Assembly: GCA_947453205.1 (NCBI GenBank)
Contig: CANGFT010000008.1
Coordinates: forward strand, 28,962-92,961
Source of the DNA: Beijerinckiaceae bacterium
GTDB taxonomy: Bacteria; Pseudomonadota; Alphaproteobacteria; Rhizobiales; Beijerinckiaceae
Direction: 5' to 3'
Length of the DNA: 64,000 bases
The notes under the pieces are model-generated. The model did no database searches, had not been told where the DNA came from, and was given only the letters and a program-made list of their open reading frames with translations. A program made the position numbers and the translations under genes. This document shows positions 8,200 to 17,399 of this stretch, in pieces (position 1 is the first letter of the stretch; each line of letters opens with the position of its first letter).

Positions 8200-9423
8200 A
8201 TGACACAGGAAAAAGCAGGCGCAGGCTTTAACGTGGGGGGCGTGATGCTTGAGCGCCCATTCAAGATCCGCCGCCTCGGCCATTTCGGCATTGATGTGGA
8301 CGACATCGAGGCCTGTCGCGATTTCTACTGCCGCCTTCTAGGACTCAAGGTCGCCGATCCCATTGATTTTGGCGCGCGGTTGCCGCCGGAGGAGCTGGGC
8401 AAACACGGGTCCGGTTTCGGCTATTTCCTGCGTCATGGCGGCGATCACCATTCCTTCGTCATCTTCCCTCGGCGGGTGCGTCGCGTATTGCTTAAGCACG
8501 CGCCTGCCCACCTCACGATCAATCAGATCACCTGGCAAGTCGGCAGTCTGCGCGAGGTGGTGGATGGGGGCGCCTGGCTCAAGGATCAGGGCTTTCGCAT
8601 CGCCCGCGCCGGCCGCGACAATCCCGGATCGAACTGGCATTCCTATCCTGTCGATCCCGAGGGTCACACCAACGAGATCTATTATGGCATCGAACAGATC
8701 GGCTGGGATGGCCTGAGCAAGCCGAAAGGCATGCATAGGAAGGACTATCACGCCTCGCCGGACTTGCCGCACCGCTCGGAATTCGCCGAGGTCGAAGAAG
8801 GCTTCGCCGCCAAGGTCGACATTCTCACGGGGCATCGCTTCAAGGAGCCTCTGGAGGAGAAATATGATGTCGGCGGCGTCCTGCTTGGTCGACCGTTCAA
8901 GATCAACAGGGTTGGCCCGGCGAGGATCTTCGCGGAGGATGTCGAGGGCGCCACAGCCTTTTATCACCAGACGATGGGCCTGCGTGTGACGGAAGAGATC
9001 AACTTCCGCGGTCATCGATGCGTGTTCCTGCGCGCGAACACCGAGCATCATTCACTCGCCATCTATCCCATGGCCTTGCGCGCGGAGCTTGGGCTCAGCG
9101 CACATTCGACGCTGTTCTCCTTCGGCTTCCAGCTGGGCGATTATGCGCAGCTGCGCGCAGCCGTGACGTTCCTGCAGGAGCAGGGCGTGATGATCCGCAA
9201 ATTGCCGCCTGAACTATTCCCTGGCGTCGCCTATAGCGCCTTCGCCATCGACCCCGACGGTCATGCGATTCAGCTTTATTATTCGATGGAGCAGATCGGC
9301 TGGGACGGTCGCCCAAGACCGCGGGATCAAAGACCCGTCATCGATAATGACGTCTGGCCGGAGACCGTCGTCGGCGAGCCCAGCGATTTTGACGGCGAGG
9401 TCTATCTCGGGCCGTTCAACTAA
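8200..9423 (+). CDS. Two-domain VOC (extradiol-dioxygenase-like) protein
   Basis: A 407-residue protein with two vicinal-oxygen-chelate domains (about 20-165 and 230-365). Domain 1 keeps a plausible metal triad: His28 in R-L-G-H-F, His83/84 in D-H-H-S-F and Glu159 in T-N-E-I-Y-Y. In domain 2 the equivalents are Pro240, His283/284 and Gln358, so it probably does not bind metal the same way. In type I extradiol dioxygenases the metal usually sits in the C-terminal domain, so this is the reverse pattern. The ATG at 8200 avoids a 45-residue overlap with the binding protein. It is the last gene of the + strand run and faces UbiD. Confidence 0.8.
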   Translation: MTQEKAGAGFNVGGVMLERPFKIRRLGHFGIDVDDIEACRDFYCRLLGLKVADPIDFGARLPPEELGKHGSGFGYFLRHGGDHHSFVIFPRRVRRVLLKHAPAHLTINQITWQVGSLREVVDGGAWLKDQGFRIARAGRDNPGSNWHSYPVDPEGHTNEIYYGIEQIGWDGLSKPKGMHRKDYHASPDLPHRSEFAEVEEGFAAKVDILTGHRFKEPLEEKYDVGGVLLGRPFKINRVGPARIFAEDVEGATAFYHQTMGLRVTEEINFRGHRCVFLRANTEHHSLAIYPMALRAELGLSAHSTLFSFGFQLGDYAQLRAAVTFLQEQGVMIRKLPPELFPGVAYSAFAIDPDGHAIQLYYSMEQIGWDGRPRPRDQRPVIDNDVWPETVVGEPSDFDGEVYLGPFN

Positions 9424-9432
9424 GCCGCTGGA

Positions 9433-9455
9433 GGGGGCGCCCGGCATGCGCCCCC
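9433..9455. terminator. GC-rich hairpin between convergent genes
   Basis: GGGGGCGC at 9433-9440 pairs perfectly with GCGCCCCC at 9448-9455 around a seven-base loop. It lies in the 39 bases between the stops of the VOC gene (+) and the UbiD gene (-). Neither side has a real T run, so it may act as a bidirectional transcript end only weakly or with Rho. Confidence 0.45.
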
Positions 9456-9462
9456 GCAGGGC

Positions 9463-10911
9463 TCACATCTTGGGGAACGGCAGGGATGAACCATATTTCT
9501 CAAGGATCATCTCGCGGTCAGCCTTGTCGATCCGAATGACTTTGGGGAAAGATTCGCGCCATTCCCAGGGGCGCACCGCGTAATAGATTGCGCGCGACAT
9601 GGTATAGGGGCCTTTGGCTTTCTTATGCGGCGGCATCCGGGGATCCAGCGGGCTTGACCAGCAATCATCGACGAACTGAATATCGCGGATGGGGTCGACG
9701 CGCGACGTCATGGCCCAAACGACTTCCTGAAGATTCGAGGGGTCGATATCCTCATCGACGATGACCACATAGCGGTTAAGCCGCGCGATGGCCGAACAGC
9801 CCATGGCGGCCATGGCGGTCTGGCGGGCATGGCCTGCATATTTCTGTTCAATGGCGATGACCGTCAGGAAGGAATTGTGCACATAAACGCCCACAATTCC
9901 CGGCACGCCGACGGACTCGAGCTGGTCCCAAAGGTTGCCGCTTGAAATGCGCGGCCCCTGATGGGGAGCGCCCGGCCATTGCGGCGACATATTGAGAAGA
10001 ATTGGATCGTTGCGGAAATAGACCGCCTTGATGCGGATGACCGGCTGGTTTTCGCCTGTGCCAAGCGTGCCGCCGGAATAATAGCCAGGCCATTCTCCGA
10101 ACGGACCTTCAGCGCGCGCCTCCTCCGAGGGCGGAGGAATCTCGCCCTCTGCGGCGATCTCCGCATGGGCGGGAATGGGCAAGCCGGTGAGAGGTCCGCG
10201 AATGACGGAAAGGGGCGTCTTGAGAATGCCGCCTGCGACGTCAAGCTCTGAAACGCCCCACGGGAATTTCGTATAGGAGGTCATCATCACCAGGGGGTCG
10301 CCGCCAAAGGTCAGCGCAACCGGACAGGCCTTGCCCTCTTTCCAGTATTGTTCAGCGATCTGACGGCCCTGCTGTCCCGGACTTTGCCAAAGGCCAAGCA
10401 GATCGCGCTCGTGGAGCTGCAGACGATATGTGCCCATATTGACATAGCCGGTTCCCATGTCGCGAACGCTGACCGTGCAGCCCGTTCCAATATAGCGTCC
10501 ACCATCGTGACGGTGCGACTTCAATGCCGGGAACCTCGTGAGATCGACCTCCGCCCCCCGCATGACATTTTGCATCACGGGCCCCGTCTCGACCTCTTGC
10601 GGTGGAATCTTCGGCTGCGATTTCAAAAGACGGGATGCGCGACGCACAAGCTCCATGCGCGGCAACTCGGTCGGCAGCCGCAGCGCCAGCGCCGTGCGCA
10701 CACGCGAGACCACGGGCAGCGACAGCACGCGAAAACCGGCGGGATAATCGGCGATGCGATCGAACAGCAACGCTGGTGGCTCGGGAATGAGCTCCGACGT
10801 CACCTCGCTCAGGGCGCCGATCTCGACATCCCAATGCGCCCCGTCGATGCGCTTGATCTCTCCGAGCCGATCACATTCGGCGATGAATGTCCGCAGGCCG
10901 TCATAGGTCAT
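9463..10911 (-). CDS. UbiD-family (prenyl-FMN dependent) decarboxylase
   Basis: A 482-residue protein of full UbiD length. The segment E-G-P-F-G-E-W-P-G-Y-Y (about residues 263-273) carries the paired glutamates of the UbiD active site, and R-L-Q-L-H-E-R-D-L earlier matches the prenylated-FMN binding strand. UbiD enzymes reversibly (de)carboxylate unsaturated or aromatic acids in the cytoplasm and need prenyl-FMN made by UbiX; no UbiX gene is in this window. It starts 12 bases after the stop of Bug3, so receptor and decarboxylase are very likely co-transcribed and handle the same acid. Family assignment is firm; the substrate is open. Confidence 0.92.
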   Translation of the reverse strand: MTYDGLRTFIAECDRLGEIKRIDGAHWDVEIGALSEVTSELIPEPPALLFDRIADYPAGFRVLSLPVVSRVRTALALRLPTELPRMELVRRASRLLKSQPKIPPQEVETGPVMQNVMRGAEVDLTRFPALKSHRHDGGRYIGTGCTVSVRDMGTGYVNMGTYRLQLHERDLLGLWQSPGQQGRQIAEQYWKEGKACPVALTFGGDPLVMMTSYTKFPWGVSELDVAGGILKTPLSVIRGPLTGLPIPAHAEIAAEGEIPPPSEEARAEGPFGEWPGYYSGGTLGTGENQPVIRIKAVYFRNDPILLNMSPQWPGAPHQGPRISSGNLWDQLESVGVPGIVGVYVHNSFLTVIAIEQKYAGHARQTAMAAMGCSAIARLNRYVVIVDEDIDPSNLQEVVWAMTSRVDPIRDIQFVDDCWSSPLDPRMPPHKKAKGPYTMSRAIYYAVRPWEWRESFPKVIRIDKADREMILEKYGSSLPFPKM

Positions 10912-10923
10912 TTTATGTTTCCG

Positions 10924-11997
10924 CTATTGGTTGAGGTCGATGATCGCTTTGACGCGAGCGGCGACCGATGGATCGACCTGCACCGAGGCGCGGATCATGT
11001 CTTGCAAGGCGGCGCCATCCATTGGCGCGATGTCAAGGCCGGTGCGTCTGGCTTCCTCCAGCAGGTCTGGATCGCCTATGGCGTCCATGAAGGCCCTCCG
11101 CAATTTCGCAAGCCGATCGGGGGCAAGTCCAGGCGGCGCCATCACGGACCTGCCAACACGCGAATCGTTGGAGACCAATGTAAGGACTTTTTCTTCCTCG
11201 GCATTGCGCGCCAGCGAGGTGACGAGCGGCACTGCTGTCAATTCAGGATGGGATTCAGCGCCCATCTGCATCAACAAAGTCACATATTTCTCCGCCAGCC
11301 AACTCGGCCGCTCAGAACGCAGGACCGACCACGGAAGGGTCATGGCCTCAACTTCGCTGCGCTGAAGGGCGAGTTGGCTTTCGGCTGAACTCTGGTAACC
11401 CGTGAGGATGCGCAGTTTCAGGCCAAGCAAGTTCTTCATCACTGCCGTCATGATGCGTGAGTTCTGGCCGTTGGCGGAGATGATCATCTCTCTGCCGAAG
11501 GTCTCACGCATGTCCGAGAAGCCCGCGTTGCTTCTGGCGAAGAGCACGGCGGCGTTGCCGGTCAGGCGGCCGATCCAGTTGAATCGCGACACATCCGCCC
11601 GAAAGCCGGGTGTGCCGAGAGTTTGGCTCAGAGGAGACGCCTGGTCGATCATCCCCAGGACAGTCCCATCGCGAGGCGCCGTGTTGTAGAGATGGCTCGC
11701 TGCGGTGAAGCTGCCGGCGCCCGGCATGTTCTGCGTGACGACCGTAGGCCGTCCCTCAAGGTGACGCGGCAGATATCTGGCGAAAAGTCGCGCATAGATG
11801 TCATAGCCAGTGCCCGCGCTGAAGCCGACCACGACCGTGATGGTTTTTCCCGTGTAGAAATCACTTTGTGCGCGCGCAGATTGCGCTATCGTCATCAACA
11901 GCGAAAAGCAGGCGAGAAAAACAAAGAAAGCGCGCCTGAAGCAAAATTGAGCTTCGCCTGCCCCCGCGTTGTCAGCAGTCGACCATCGCCGCGACAT
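10924..11997 (-). CDS. Bug3: TctC-family substrate-binding protein (with UbiD)
   Basis: A 357-residue Bug/TctC receptor with an unusually long N-terminal signal region: the hydrophobic core F-F-V-F-L-A-C-F-S-L-L is near residue 24 and the cleavage region S-A-R-A-Q near 43. The body has F-Y-T-G-K-T-I, G-F-S-A-G-T-G-Y-D, A-R-L-F-A-R-Y and A-P-R-D-G-T. GGGAGGAG lies seven bases before the ATG at 11997. The UbiD gene follows after 12 bases, the tightest receptor-enzyme pairing in the window, and suggests an aromatic or unsaturated carboxylate ligand (inference). Confidence 0.9.
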   Translation of the reverse strand: MSRRWSTADNAGAGEAQFCFRRAFFVFLACFSLLMTIAQSARAQSDFYTGKTITVVVGFSAGTGYDIYARLFARYLPRHLEGRPTVVTQNMPGAGSFTAASHLYNTAPRDGTVLGMIDQASPLSQTLGTPGFRADVSRFNWIGRLTGNAAVLFARSNAGFSDMRETFGREMIISANGQNSRIMTAVMKNLLGLKLRILTGYQSSAESQLALQRSEVEAMTLPWSVLRSERPSWLAEKYVTLLMQMGAESHPELTAVPLVTSLARNAEEEKVLTLVSNDSRVGRSVMAPPGLAPDRLAKLRRAFMDAIGDPDLLEEARRTGLDIAPMDGAALQDMIRASVQVDPSVAARVKAIIDLNQ

Positions 11998-12402
11998 GCT
12001 TCGCTCCTCCCTGCTTTCGCTCCCAAAAGCTCTTTATAATCGTTGCCGACTTCATCGATTTAACCCAGCCTTGTCAATAGTTTTGGGGGTGACGGACCTC
12101 ACCACCTCGGGTTGTGTCGGGTCCACGCGTGCTATCGGCTCGCCCCCTTTTATGCGCGGCGCGCGGCGCCTGTCGGCGGCTCGAACTGCTTGCGCCGCGC
12201 AAAAATCGCTGATCTCTCACCTCCTCCATGGCGGGGAGACTAAGGCGCCATCACCCCCGTTCCCACATAGGATCTGGCCTGCGCCTTGGAAAAAGCTGAC
12301 AATCGCCTGAATCTTCGTCCAACTTCATGCCCGCAAATCTCTCCTTAAGAAATTTGGCCTTAGATTTAGCGATCGGGATCGTGCGTACCGGGTGTGTTGA
12401 TC
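11998..12402. other. Intergenic upstream region of the Bug3-UbiD operon
   Basis: About 400 bases without a convincing gene. The part next to 11998 is the leader of the Bug3 operon on the minus strand. A minus-strand TTGACA hexamer lies at 12072-12077 and an AT-rich TTATAA nearer the gene, but their spacing (32 bases) does not fit a sigma-70 promoter. No repeats or stable terminator were seen. Confidence 0.3.
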
Positions 12403-12606
12403 ATGGAAAAGTCCTACAGCGCGTCTTCATCCCTTCCCAACCCAATGGAGCGCTTGCAGGCGTCGCTTGCCCGCTCCATTGAAAGAAGCGGGCCGAATAG
12501 TCTTTACAGCCGTGTGCTGAAAGCTGAAATCGCACGCTATCAGGAAAAATTGCAGAGCCGACCGCAGGGTCGTGAGGCTCCCTGGACCGTCGCCGGGCGG
12601 GGATAA
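12403..12606 (+). CDS. Small hypothetical protein (67 aa)
   Basis: A short frame from ATG 12403 (GTG and TTG just upstream are alternatives) gives a Ser-rich N-terminus followed by an amphipathic stretch with alternating Leu/Ala and Arg/Glu (M-E-R-L-Q-A-S-L-A-R), then a polar tail. I recognise no domain. No strong ribosome site is visible, and the gene stands alone between long intergenic stretches, so it may not be expressed. Composition is coding-like for this genome, which is the only support. Confidence 0.35.
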   Translation: MEKSYSASSSLPNPMERLQASLARSIERSGPNSLYSRVLKAEIARYQEKLQSRPQGREAPWTVAGRG

Positions 12607-12995
12607 TGAATTTGGATCGCGGGCGCAGCCGCTTATAGGGAGTAGATGAGCGTCGACCCCTGGAGCAGGTTGCCGGGGGCGGAACTTCGGGTCGCGAGGC
12701 GCAATCCAGGGGCGCTTCCCATGGCCTCGATCCGGGCGCGATCTTCAGCGCCGTCGCCTCAGAGGCCGGGGTGGGTCAAGGTCAGGGTCAAGAACCCTCC
12801 CCCAAGCCCCGCCTGAGAGAACCCGGACTATCGGGCGAGCGGAAGGCGCAGAAAGCTGGGCAACCCAGAAGATCCTTGGCCCCAGCCCGCGCGGCGGAGC
12901 CTCAAATAGCTATTGCGCAAGCGACCGCTGCGGGCCATCCTTGGACGTGATGACAAGTCGGGCGGCTAAAGGACCGAGGGGAGAAAAAGCGCGAC
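12607..12995. other. Intergenic, no gene seen
   Basis: About 390 GC-rich bases between the small hypothetical gene and the MFS transporter. Frames in this stretch are short and unlike proteins. GGGGAGAAAAA near 12978 is probably the ribosome site region of the MFS gene. Nothing else was identified. Confidence 0.4.
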
Positions 12996-14219
12996 GTGAA
13001 GATGAATGCCCCCGGCGCAGCGCCCCTGAGAACCCAAATTCCCATTTACGCGACGGGGCTTTTCTCAAACAGTCTCGCCGATGTTGCGTCCGTCGTGCTG
13101 CCCCTGTGGCTCGCCAATGACGGAATCACAACGGCCGGCATCGGGCTGGTGCTGGGCGCCCGCCACATTCTTCCCTTTCTCTTAGCCATTCACGGGGGCG
13201 CCTTGATGGACCGGGTGGGCGCGCGCCATCTTATGATGGCGAGCTCCCTGACCAGCGCGCTCATGCTCATCCTGTTCCCGGCGGTCGCCTGGATTCCTGC
13301 CATCATCGTCCTTCAGATGCTGAACGGCTATGGCTCCTCGATGAGCTGGATTGGCGCGCAGGCCTATTTTGGCCGCGTGCTGGCCCATAGCCAGACCTAT
13401 GCGGGACGGTTCGCTTTTTCGCTGCGCATAGGCAGCTTCGTTGGACCGCCTGTGGCGGGGGTTGCGTGGGATATGGTTGGGGTCTGGGGGGCTTTCGGCG
13501 TCCTCTCGCTCTGGGCGGCGGGCGTCGCCCTATCGACCATGTTCATTCCCCATTCCGCCGATATGCCCGCGACGGAGCGACGCAAGCTCGAATGGAGCGA
13601 CCTGACGCCCCGCGTCTCTGATTACCGTGACGCCTTCGCTCTGGCTTGCGAGCCTGCGATGAAGATCGTCCTGATCATCACGATCATGCGCATCGCCGCG
13701 AGCTCCATCCAGGATTCATTTTATCCTGTATGGCTTGCCTCCATCGGGCTTCCCGCCACGCAGATCGGCATCCTCATCACGGTTTCCTCCGCGCTCGCCG
13801 CCGCAAGCTCGCTTTGGGTCGCAGAGGTCACGCGCCTGATGAACCCGCTGTGGGTGCTGATCTGGACAGCCATGGGGTCCATCATTTTCGTCTCCATCAC
13901 CCCTGCGCTCGACTCGGTTTTCCTATTGATGTGCGCGGCGGCGCTTCGGGGCGTCTGCATGGGCATCTCACAGCCGCTCATGCTCTCGATTCTCGCCGAC
14001 GCCTCGGGCCCCGGCTATCTGGCCCGCGGAGCAGCCTTGCGCACCACGGCTAACCGCGTGGCGGCCTCGGTCACCCCCATCTCCATGGGCGCAGCCGCGA
14101 GCGTCGCAGGGCTGGCCGCCAGCTTCCCGATCATTGGCGGCTTGCTGCTGGCCGGGCTTGGCCTTGCAGCCTTCTACGTCAAGACCCACCCTGCAGTGAC
14201 TGAAAAGACGCGGGAGTGA
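12996..14219 (+). CDS. MFS transporter
   Basis: A 407-residue major facilitator with about 12 hydrophobic segments. The loop between segments 2 and 3 reads G-A-L-M-D-R-V-G-A-R-H, the usual G-x3-D-R-x-G-R-R pattern of the family. The start is a GTG at 12996 or the ATG at 13002; AGGGGAG lies about 13 bases before the GTG. It probably exports or imports a small molecule by proton coupling in the inner membrane. It stands alone: the P450 gene follows after about 90 bases on the same strand and could be co-transcribed. Substrate unknown. Confidence 0.85.
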   Translation: MKMNAPGAAPLRTQIPIYATGLFSNSLADVASVVLPLWLANDGITTAGIGLVLGARHILPFLLAIHGGALMDRVGARHLMMASSLTSALMLILFPAVAWIPAIIVLQMLNGYGSSMSWIGAQAYFGRVLAHSQTYAGRFAFSLRIGSFVGPPVAGVAWDMVGVWGAFGVLSLWAAGVALSTMFIPHSADMPATERRKLEWSDLTPRVSDYRDAFALACEPAMKIVLIITIMRIAASSIQDSFYPVWLASIGLPATQIGILITVSSALAAASSLWVAEVTRLMNPLWVLIWTAMGSIIFVSITPALDSVFLLMCAAALRGVCMGISQPLMLSILADASGPGYLARGAALRTTANRVAASVTPISMGAAASVAGLAASFPIIGGLLLAGLGLAAFYVKTHPAVTEKTRE

Positions 14220-14312
14220 CGCGCTGTTTCGCCAGAGGGTGCACGGTTCGCCCAGCTATGGTATCCACGGCGGTCTTCCCGGCGACACCTGCGCCATGAC
14301 GCGGACCGTTTC

Positions 14313-15734
14313 ATGTATCTGGGCCTCTACGAACCCGCTGATGTGATCGAGGAAAGGGGCGCGGATTATTTTATCGCCGCCCATCCCAAGCCACGCGCCG
14401 AGTCCCCCGGATTTCTCAAGGTCTTGCTTGGCGCGCGCCATAGCCTGATCGGGAACTGGATCGAAGACCACTATCGCGCTTGCGTGGATTCCTACCGAAT
14501 CCTGCGCAGGCAGGTCATCTTCGTAAACACACCCGAACATATCAAATATGTGATGGTCACGCGTCACGCCAATTTCGAGCGCAAGAGCCCGCAGATGCGG
14601 CGCGCGCTGGAGATGCTGCTGGGCGATGGGCTCTTCATCAGCGATGGCGACACCTGGAAAAGACGCAGGCCGCTCGTGGCGGACATCATCCACAAGAGGC
14701 GTCTGCCCGAATTCGCCGGCACGATGGAGCTGGCCGCCAAAGCCACCCTCACCCGCTGGGCCGATCTTCCGGCGCAGACGGAGTTCGAACTGACGGCCGA
14801 GATGGCCCATCTCACCGCACTGATCATCGCCAAGGCGGTCTTCGGAAAGAACCTTGGCGCAGATGCGGCGCAACAGGTGATTCAGGGCTTCACCGCCTAT
14901 CAGAAGGGCGTCGACAACTTCAATCTGGGTTATTTTCTTGGCGCCGATGAGGGCTGGCCGCTGCGCCGTAGCCGCGCCATGCGTGAGGCCGTCGCAAATG
15001 TCCATGAGGTCATTGATGATGTCATCGAGACGCATCTGCGCGGCGAGGGCGATGCGGCCTCGATGGTCAGCCTTCTCATCGCCCGCAACGCGCGCGACGC
15101 CAGCGATCTCGACGTCACAGCGCTCCGCAATGAAGCGGCGACAATTTTCATGGCGGGGCACGAGACGACAGCGACGACGCTGACCTGGGCCTTTTATCTT
15201 CTCGCTAATGCGCCCTGGGCGGAACGCAGGCTTCTGGAGGAAATCGACGCCATCTGCGGCGACCGCGCAGTCGCCATGGAGGATGTGCAGCACCTCGATT
15301 GGTGCCGCTCGGTGATCCTCGAAACCCTGCGGCTCTATCCGCCCGTTCCCCTCCTGCCGCGGCAAACGCGCGAGGCGGACAGGATCGCCCATGTCGATGT
15401 TGAAGCCGGATCCCTTGTCATGATCGCGCCCTGGCTTTTGCACCGGGCTGCCGACCTGTGGGAGAAGCCCAATCATTTCCGACCTGAGCGGTTCGCCAAT
15501 GGGGCGAAATACAATCCCTTCGCCTTCATTCCCTTTTCGGTAGGGCCGCGCATTTGCGCAGGATTGAACTTCGGGCAGGATGAATCGGTGCTTTGCCTCG
15601 CCAGCCTGATGCAGCGTTTCCGCGTGACGCCGCGGCCCGGCTACAGGGTTGAGCCAATCTGCCGCCTGACGCTGCGGCCCAATGGCGGACTGCCCGTAAC
15701 CGTAACGCCGCGCAGGAGCCTGCGCGGGTCATGA
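14313..15734 (+). CDS. Cytochrome P450
   Basis: A 473-residue P450 with all class hallmarks: I-helix A-G-H-E-T-T (281-286), the K-helix E-T-L-R (337-340), P-E-R-F (391-394) and the heme loop F-S-V-G-P-R-I-C-A-G with axial Cys415. No N-terminal membrane anchor is seen, so it is soluble. The sequence type is close to fatty-acid-hydroxylase-like P450s, an impression from motif context only. Its stop overlaps the ATG of the acyltransferase by four bases, which in turn overlaps the SDR, so these three are one operon, likely acting on an acyl lipid. The redox partner is not in the window. Confidence 0.92.
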   Translation: MYLGLYEPADVIEERGADYFIAAHPKPRAESPGFLKVLLGARHSLIGNWIEDHYRACVDSYRILRRQVIFVNTPEHIKYVMVTRHANFERKSPQMRRALEMLLGDGLFISDGDTWKRRRPLVADIIHKRRLPEFAGTMELAAKATLTRWADLPAQTEFELTAEMAHLTALIIAKAVFGKNLGADAAQQVIQGFTAYQKGVDNFNLGYFLGADEGWPLRRSRAMREAVANVHEVIDDVIETHLRGEGDAASMVSLLIARNARDASDLDVTALRNEAATIFMAGHETTATTLTWAFYLLANAPWAERRLLEEIDAICGDRAVAMEDVQHLDWCRSVILETLRLYPPVPLLPRQTREADRIAHVDVEAGSLVMIAPWLLHRAADLWEKPNHFRPERFANGAKYNPFAFIPFSVGPRICAGLNFGQDESVLCLASLMQRFRVTPRPGYRVEPICRLTLRPNGGLPVTVTPRRSLRGS

Positions 15735-16591
15735 GCGCGCTGATTGATTTCTATCATCTCACCATGCATCGACTGCTTCGCCATGCGCCAGTCGAGATGG
15801 CCTCCGCGCTTGGGGGAATGCTGGTGCGCGCCAACGTCCGGCTTAATCGCCCGAACATCATCGCTGGCGCAGCGCGCAACCTGAAGCGCCATCGTCCAGA
15901 ACTCAGCAGTCATGAGATCAACGCCATGACATGGCGCTTTCTCGACAATGTCGGTCGTCACATGGCTGAATGCTCCCTGATCAACCGCATTGCGGAGCAA
16001 GGACGCGTCGAGATGATCGGTCATGGCCCCATGCAGAAACTGCTCGGCGCAGCGCCTATGTTGTCCATTCACCTGCACACCGGAAACTGGGAGATATTCG
16101 GTCCGGCCCTCGTCAGGAACCATCTTCCGGTCGCCACTTTCTATGAACCGCCTGCGAGCGCGGCGCAAAGCCGGATCATCGAGAATGTCCGAAAGGAAGC
16201 AGGCTTCAGTTTGCTGACGCCGGACGTGCGGGGGTTGCGGGAAGCCCTTTCCAGACTGGGGAACAATGGTCTTGTGTCGATCGCCTGCGATGAGGCGCGG
16301 GCGGGGCGGCTCATGGCGCCCCTGTTCGGCAGGCGGCCACATGACAAGGGAAATCTGGCGATAGCGGCAAGGCTCGCCCGCAGAACCGGGGCGCATATCG
16401 TGATCGCGCATTGCGAGCGTATGGCGAACTGCCGCTTCCGCCTACATATCACGGAGCCCTTCACCCTGCCCGATGACGGCGGCGGTTTGCTTGAGGATGT
16501 GCGCGTCCTCAACGCGCGCATTGAGCCGATCATTCTCGCCAATCTAGATCAGTGGTATTTTCTCGATGATCGGATCGAGGAGATCACATGA
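15731..16591 (+). CDS. LpxL/HtrB-type lipid acyltransferase
   Basis: A 286-residue lysophospholipid/lipid A acyltransferase-like protein. The catalytic H-x4-E motif is H-T-G-N-W-E (His116-Glu121), and the segment A-C-D-E-A-R-A-G matches the family's downstream D-x-x-x-G-like motif. It differs from housekeeping LpxL in lacking a clear N-terminal membrane helix; it probably docks on the inner leaflet. The ATG overlaps the P450 stop (ATGA) and its stop overlaps the SDR start, so it is translationally coupled on both sides. In this context it may acylate a lipid base or alcohol made by its neighbours (inference). Confidence 0.85.
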   Translation: MSALIDFYHLTMHRLLRHAPVEMASALGGMLVRANVRLNRPNIIAGAARNLKRHRPELSSHEINAMTWRFLDNVGRHMAECSLINRIAEQGRVEMIGHGPMQKLLGAAPMLSIHLHTGNWEIFGPALVRNHLPVATFYEPPASAAQSRIIENVRKEAGFSLLTPDVRGLREALSRLGNNGLVSIACDEARAGRLMAPLFGRRPHDKGNLAIAARLARRTGAHIVIAHCERMANCRFRLHITEPFTLPDDGGGLLEDVRVLNARIEPIILANLDQWYFLDDRIEEIT

Positions 16592-17394
16592 CGTCAGCCA
16601 GGCTCCAGAAAACCGCCGTCATCTCCGGCGGATCAAGCGGGATCGGGCTTGAATGCGCGCGCATCCTGTCCATGCGCGGCCATCATGTGACGCTTCTGGC
16701 GAGAGATGAAGCGCGCCTCCAGGATGCGCGCCGCTCAATCGAAGAATCCACCGGATCCAGCGTCGCGATCAGACGACTTGATGTTGAAGACGCGCAGGCT
16801 TGCGAAGCCGCCATAATGGAGATTGTCAATGCGACAGGCGGCGTCGATTGGCTGATCACCGCCGCAGGCATGGTGGAGCCGGGTCTTTTTGAAACGCTCT
16901 CGCGTGAAAGCCATCGCCGTCAGATGGAGACAAATTATTTCGGGACGCTCAATCTGGTGTCCCCTGCGGCGCGCGTCATGGCGGGCCAGGGCGCAGGCAA
17001 GATCACGATGATCGCCTCTGGCGCGGCCTTTGTCGGCATCGCCGGCTATTCGGCCTATGCGCCCGGAAAATTTGCTGTTCGGGCGCTTGGCGAAGTGCTG
17101 CGTGTTGAACTGGAGCCGCAGGGCGTTTCAGTAAGCGTCGCCTTCCCCCCGGACACGGACACGCCGCAGCTTGCGCAAGAGAACCTGACGCGACCGCCCA
17201 TCACGCGGCTCCTTGCCGCCGGGGGCGGCGTGTTGTCAGCAAACCGCGTCGCGGAGCGGATCATCCGCGATGCCGAGGCAGGCCGCTTCATGCTGACCCC
17301 ATCCCTCCTCATGACGGCTTTTGGCTGGGCGCACAGCCTTTATGCCCCGTTCTTCCGCAAGAAACAGATACGCCTGATGCGTGAGCTCAAATGA
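16588..17394 (+). CDS. 3-ketodihydrosphingosine-reductase-like SDR
   Basis: A 268-residue SDR with G-G-S-S-G-I-G (14-20) and Tyr157-Lys161 (Y-A-P-G-K). The substrate-side segment F-P-P-D-T-D-T-P (186-193), followed by E-N-L-T-R-P and a basic C-terminal hydrophobic region, is the signature of eukaryotic 3-ketodihydrosphingosine reductase (KDSR/Tsc10), which reduces the ketone made by serine palmitoyltransferase. It is coupled by ATGA overlap to the acyltransferase and P450. No serine palmitoyltransferase is in the window. A role on another long-chain 3-keto lipid is possible; the family resemblance is strong, the exact reaction is inferred. Confidence 0.75.
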   Translation: MTSARLQKTAVISGGSSGIGLECARILSMRGHHVTLLARDEARLQDARRSIEESTGSSVAIRRLDVEDAQACEAAIMEIVNATGGVDWLITAAGMVEPGLFETLSRESHRRQMETNYFGTLNLVSPAARVMAGQGAGKITMIASGAAFVGIAGYSAYAPGKFAVRALGEVLRVELEPQGVSVSVAFPPDTDTPQLAQENLTRPPITRLLAAGGGVLSANRVAERIIRDAEAGRFMLTPSLLMTAFGWAHSLYAPFFRKKQIRLMRELK

Positions 17395-17399
17395 TCCGC

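Noticed and set aside
10348..11388. 346-residue + strand open frame
   Set aside because: Overlaps UbiD and Bug3 in antisense; composition is His/Arg-rich and without domain.
14256..15476. 406-residue minus-strand open frame
   Set aside because: Antisense shadow of the P450 gene; the + strand has all P450 motifs.
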